Below, piece after piece: positions 61,754 through 64,000 of a stretch of DNA of 64,000 nt (positions are counted from its first letter, which is position 1; every line of letters begins with the position of its first letter). A program made the translations under genes and the position numbers. The DNA is from Streptomyces sp. NBC_01476. GTDB taxonomy: Bacteria > Actinomycetota > Actinomycetes > Streptomycetales > Streptomycetaceae. The notes beneath the pieces were generated by a model. It searched no databases, was not told the DNA's origin, and was given only the letters and a program-made list of their open reading frames with translations. The stretch is taken from NCBI RefSeq assembly GCF_036227265.1, contig NZ_CP109446.1:3729001-3793000 (forward strand). The letters are read 5' to 3'.

Positions 61754-62151
61754 CACGGGAGTTCCCCAGGGAGGCCGTCGCTGTCCCCCAAGCCCGCTCC
61801 TTCGTACGCGAAGTCCTGGACACATGGGGCGTCACCGAACGATTCGACGACATGCTCACCTGCGTCTCGGAACTGGCCGCCAACGTGGTCCGCCATGACG
61901 AGACACATGGCCACAGCTTCCACGTCGCGTTGTCGGGCCGGGACGGTCTGCTGCGGATCGAGGTGCTTGACGCAAGCCGACGGCACCCGGTGGTCAAGTC
62001 GCCTAGCGCCGACAGTACGACCGGCCGCGGACTGTTGCTGGTCAACGAACTCGCCGACGGATGGGGGGTCGAACCGCGGGACCCGCGGGGCAAAGTCGTG
62101 TGGACCGAGTTCAAGATCGCGGCACGGCAGGGTGTGACGAGCCCATGGTGA
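61738..62151 (+). CDS. HATPase domain protein (anti-sigma/SpoIIAB-like)
   Basis: 137 residues. CVSELAANVVRHDETHG carries the N-box and TTGRGLLLVNELADGWGVE the G-box of a GHKL ATPase, as in SpoIIAB/RsbW-like and AbaA-type Streptomyces proteins. It binds ATP and probably a sigma factor, antagonist or regulator. Its TGA lies inside the next ATG (ATGGTGA), so three genes are coupled. Confidence 0.88.
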   Translation: MPQPVTREFPREAVAVPQARSFVREVLDTWGVTERFDDMLTCVSELAANVVRHDETHGHSFHVALSGRDGLLRIEVLDASRRHPVVKSPSADSTTGRGLLLVNELADGWGVEPRDPRGKVVWTEFKIAARQGVTSPW

Positions 62152-62666
62152 GCACACCAAATCGTCTGGATCAGGCGCCCACCGAAGACCTCATCGCCTC
62201 GTTAGCCGTCTGGCACTGGATCGCCGGCACCGCCGCAGGGCCGGTGGCTTTCCTGCTGCTCGCCCGTCCACTATCCGGCCGCCTCGGCGCGCCGAATGAA
62301 GCTGAGATGCGCATGCGCAGACTGGCCTCCTCGCTCCGGCTCGCCGAATGCAGCAGACGGCTCCCAGACATCGGATCCCGGCTCTACATCGACGACTTGG
62401 ACGCGTTCCTACGACTCGACCGCTGCGAACACCTGCTGCACGCCCCAATCGGCGACGCATGGAGGGACTTCGTCCGCGGCGGCGGAACCGTAGCGGTTGC
62501 CGTCGGACTGGACCCGCTGCGACCACGGGCCTCCAAGGAAGTGGTTCAGGCGTACATGACCGTCGCGGCCCGAACGGGCCGACTGTTCATGGGCAAGACC
62601 CGCATCAGGGCCGCGAAGGGGGCGGACTGGTCGACGCTCGCCACCCAGGCGGAGGAGCTGCGATGA
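62145..62666 (+). CDS. Hypothetical protein
   Basis: 173 residues from ATG 62145, overlapping the HATPase stop. One hydrophobic stretch (IAGTAAGPVAFLLLARPLSG) might be a membrane or core helix. A charged, helical middle is followed by a Val/Ala-rich segment (GGGTVAVAVGL). No family recognised. Its stop overlaps the next ATG, so it belongs to this operon. Confidence 0.7.
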   Translation: MVSTPNRLDQAPTEDLIASLAVWHWIAGTAAGPVAFLLLARPLSGRLGAPNEAEMRMRRLASSLRLAECSRRLPDIGSRLYIDDLDAFLRLDRCEHLLHAPIGDAWRDFVRGGGTVAVAVGLDPLRPRASKEVVQAYMTVAARTGRLFMGKTRIRAAKGADWSTLATQAEELR

Positions 62667-63019
62667 GTAGTGACCTGCGGCCCTGGCTCGGGACGCTCGC
62701 TGCTCCTCGTATCGCGCGTCTTCCACCGTCCGCGGAGCCTGACGACGGCAATCGCTGGACGACAGGCCGTTGCTGGCTGTGGTGCGGCCGAGAACAGGCA
62801 AGAGTGCTGTGGATCGGCACGGGCACTGCCCCCGGCGGAGTCACAGCGCACCTGTTTGCTTGTGCTGCCTGTGCCCAGTGCCTCGGCGACGAGATCCTGG
62901 CCTCCCAGCTCTCCTCCGACATCGGCGGCAACGAACTGCACGGATACGCCCATGTCGGAAGACCCGAGACCGCCCGGCCGCTGGCCCCGCCCAACGGCCG
63001 GCACCGACGCCGCTCATAG
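62663..63019 (+). CDS. Hypothetical Cys-containing protein
   Basis: 118 residues from ATG 62663 (ATGA overlap with the previous gene). CWLWCGREQARVLWIGTGT and HLFACAACAQCLGDEI place five Cys in two clusters, suggesting a zinc site. A basic tail ends the protein. No family recognised. It is the last gene of the XRE/HATPase-associated operon. Confidence 0.7.
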   Translation: MSSDLRPWLGTLAAPRIARLPPSAEPDDGNRWTTGRCWLWCGREQARVLWIGTGTAPGGVTAHLFACAACAQCLGDEILASQLSSDIGGNELHGYAHVGRPETARPLAPPNGRHRRRS

Positions 63020-63020
63020 G

Positions 63021-63572
63021 CTAGCCCTCGGCGTAGCGCAGGAACTGCCAGCCCAGCACAGCTAGGGTGAGCATCTGCACGATGGAAACGATCAAGAGCA
63101 AGGGTTGGACGGCACGGGAGCACCAGAATGCGATCACGCAGGTCGTAGGCAATGCCAGGTACGTGAACAGATCGACGGCGGTTTGCAGGCGCTTGCGCGT
63201 GGCACGGCTTGTGTCACTGCGATGGTATTCCTCCCAGCCGAATACGGCGCCACGGGCACCACTGAGTTCGGCCAGCCGCGGCCCCAGCCGGTCGTGGATG
63301 TACCGGCCGACGGCTGAGATCTTCTCGTCGTTGACCAGGTAGGTCCAGCCCAGGATCAGGCAGATTACGGGGACGGCAAGCAATAGTTGAGCCTGCCTGG
63401 TCTGCGCGGCGACCGCCAGGACCGCGGTGGCCGCGGCGAGGGTGAAGTAGAGCAGGTTGTCACGGAATCCGATCCGGGTTTTCTGCTCCTCCTTGATGCT
63501 GTCGTACTCGGCGAGCAGCAATCTGCCCTCGGTGACGTCCTCGGTGGCGGCCACGGCATCCCCAAAACTCAC
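63021..63572 (-). CDS. Four-helix membrane protein
   Basis: 183 residues from GTG 63572; the frame is open farther upstream but without conserved pattern. After EYDSIKEEQKTRIGFRDNLL come two membrane helices (YFTLAAATAVLAVAAQ and LLLAVPVICLILGWTYLV), a cytoplasmic part (AVGRYIHDRLGPRLAEL, FGWEEYHRSD), then two more helices near the end. It recurs in Streptomyces next to a gene like the one at the window edge. Function unknown; the layout resembles 2TM/4TM effectors in conflict systems, but this is only a likeness. Confidence 0.65.
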   Translation of the reverse strand: MSFGDAVAATEDVTEGRLLLAEYDSIKEEQKTRIGFRDNLLYFTLAAATAVLAVAAQTRQAQLLLAVPVICLILGWTYLVNDEKISAVGRYIHDRLGPRLAELSGARGAVFGWEEYHRSDTSRATRKRLQTAVDLFTYLALPTTCVIAFWCSRAVQPLLLIVSIVQMLTLAVLGWQFLRYAEG

Positions 63573-63690
63573 GTTGCGGCTGGACTGAGGAGTGGACGGA
63601 CAGGGTTCCGGCAAGGTTGTGCGATGCCCAAGCGTCCACCGGAGCGACCGCACCTCTGCCGGGACCCTCGCCCGATTCAGGATCGAGAGA

Positions 63691-64000
63691 TCAGTCAGCA
63701 GGGAGGAAGGGTGGCGGGCTGTTGGGGTTATTTCGTTCGAGCCAGCCCTTTCCGTCCGCGGCAATTCCTTCCAGGAGGCGGAAGGTATGGGTGAAACCAG
63801 CCGCGCTGAGGTTTATTTCGGATATTTCCTGGGCATTTTCTTCCGGGGTGAGCTGGTATGTGTCGGCGTCTTTGATGCAGATGTTCCTGGCTGGTCCATT
63901 GGTAAGAACGAGTTCCAGGTCGTAGCCGGCATTGGCGCGCTCCGTGACGTGCACGGAGGACAGCGCGTCGAACCGGTAGTTGCTTCGCTGCCCGCTCGTG
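63691..64000 (-). CDS. Partial conserved hypothetical, C-terminal part
   Basis: The 3' end of a gene that continues past the right border. The readable part includes NYRFDALSSVHVTERANAGY, then LELVLTNGPARNICIKD and INLSAAGFTHTFRLLEGIAAD. It is like a Streptomyces protein of unknown function often encoded beside the four-helix membrane protein. Function unknown; the start lies outside. Confidence 0.65.
   Translation of the reverse strand, partial: TSGQRSNYRFDALSSVHVTERANAGYDLELVLTNGPARNICIKDADTYQLTPEENAQEISEINLSAAGFTHTFRLLEGIAADGKGWLERNNPNSPPPFLPAD

Noticed and set aside
63021-64000. CBASS-like or two-component defence pair at the right edge
   Set aside because: The membrane protein resembles small TM effectors only in layout, no cyclase or sensor gene is seen, and the partner gene is cut by the window.

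Overview
The window looks like chromosomal DNA from a Streptomyces or close relative. Evidence: very high G+C, frequent GTG and TTG starts, many overlapping ATGA/GTGA stop-starts, Streptomyces-type families (DUF4232, DUF5996, DUF6086, DUF2637, SigE-family sigma factor, XRE/TPR regulator paired with a HATPase), and a core block of ask, DUF5063, recR, ybaB, dnaX, ffs (SRP RNA) and tRNA-Ser(GGA). No base counts were run; statements on composition are by eye.

Layout. 1-8.2 kb: tail of a surface or secreted protein, an ABC exporter, a polymorphic-toxin cassette (WXG-like partner, T7SS-signal toxin with a CdiA-type tRNase C-terminus, SitI3-type immunity protein, DUF6086 protein) and a secreted PA14/FN3 protein. 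8.4-17.3 kb: an accessory stretch with four damaged genes (HEAT-like, SUKH-like, LuxR-type ATPase, NHLP-type bacteriocin exporter) among intact macro-domain, VOC and DUF4232 genes. 17.3-18.6 kb: a possible 22-codon peptide gene and a 660-bp array of degenerate 13-bp repeats that also shows a 143-bp higher-order period. 18.6-31 kb: ordinary accessory genes (lipoprotein, APH-like kinase, DUF5996, MFS exporter, DinB, GGCT-like, DUF952, two GNATs, a dehydrogenase, TetR, UspA, S9 peptidase), with a second irregular repeat block at 23 kb and twin palindromic operators at 26.85 kb. 31-41.2 kb: core genes (SURF1, sigma factor with its membrane partner, ask, DUF5063, recR, ybaB, dnaX, ffs, tRNA-Ser).

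41.2-53.6 kb is an integrative mobilizable element next to tRNA-Ser: tyrosine integrase, excisionase, XRE repressor, DnaB/RepA-type replication helicase, DUF2637 membrane protein, MobC-like protein and relaxase. Its cargo, between the tRNA and an IS5-family insertion, is the most unusual item here: a small Pepco-like protein and a 921-residue protein that joins an apparently active caspase-like protease to a nearly full-length actinobacterial DnaG primase. One Toprim metal-binding Asp of that primase is replaced by Asn. The element's two main operons share a duplicated leader (a hairpin with loop CTACGAA, then about 50 conserved bases), and a large palindrome with GTACACG repeats lies between the replication and mobilization genes.

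53.6-64 kb: a complete valyl-tRNA synthetase away from the usual clpX/folC context; a three-gene operon (Gfo/Idh-like oxidoreductase, SAM methyltransferase, GT2 glycosyltransferase); an XRE/TPR regulator divergent from a HATPase and two unknown genes in overlapping order; a four-helix membrane protein; and a partial gene at the right edge.
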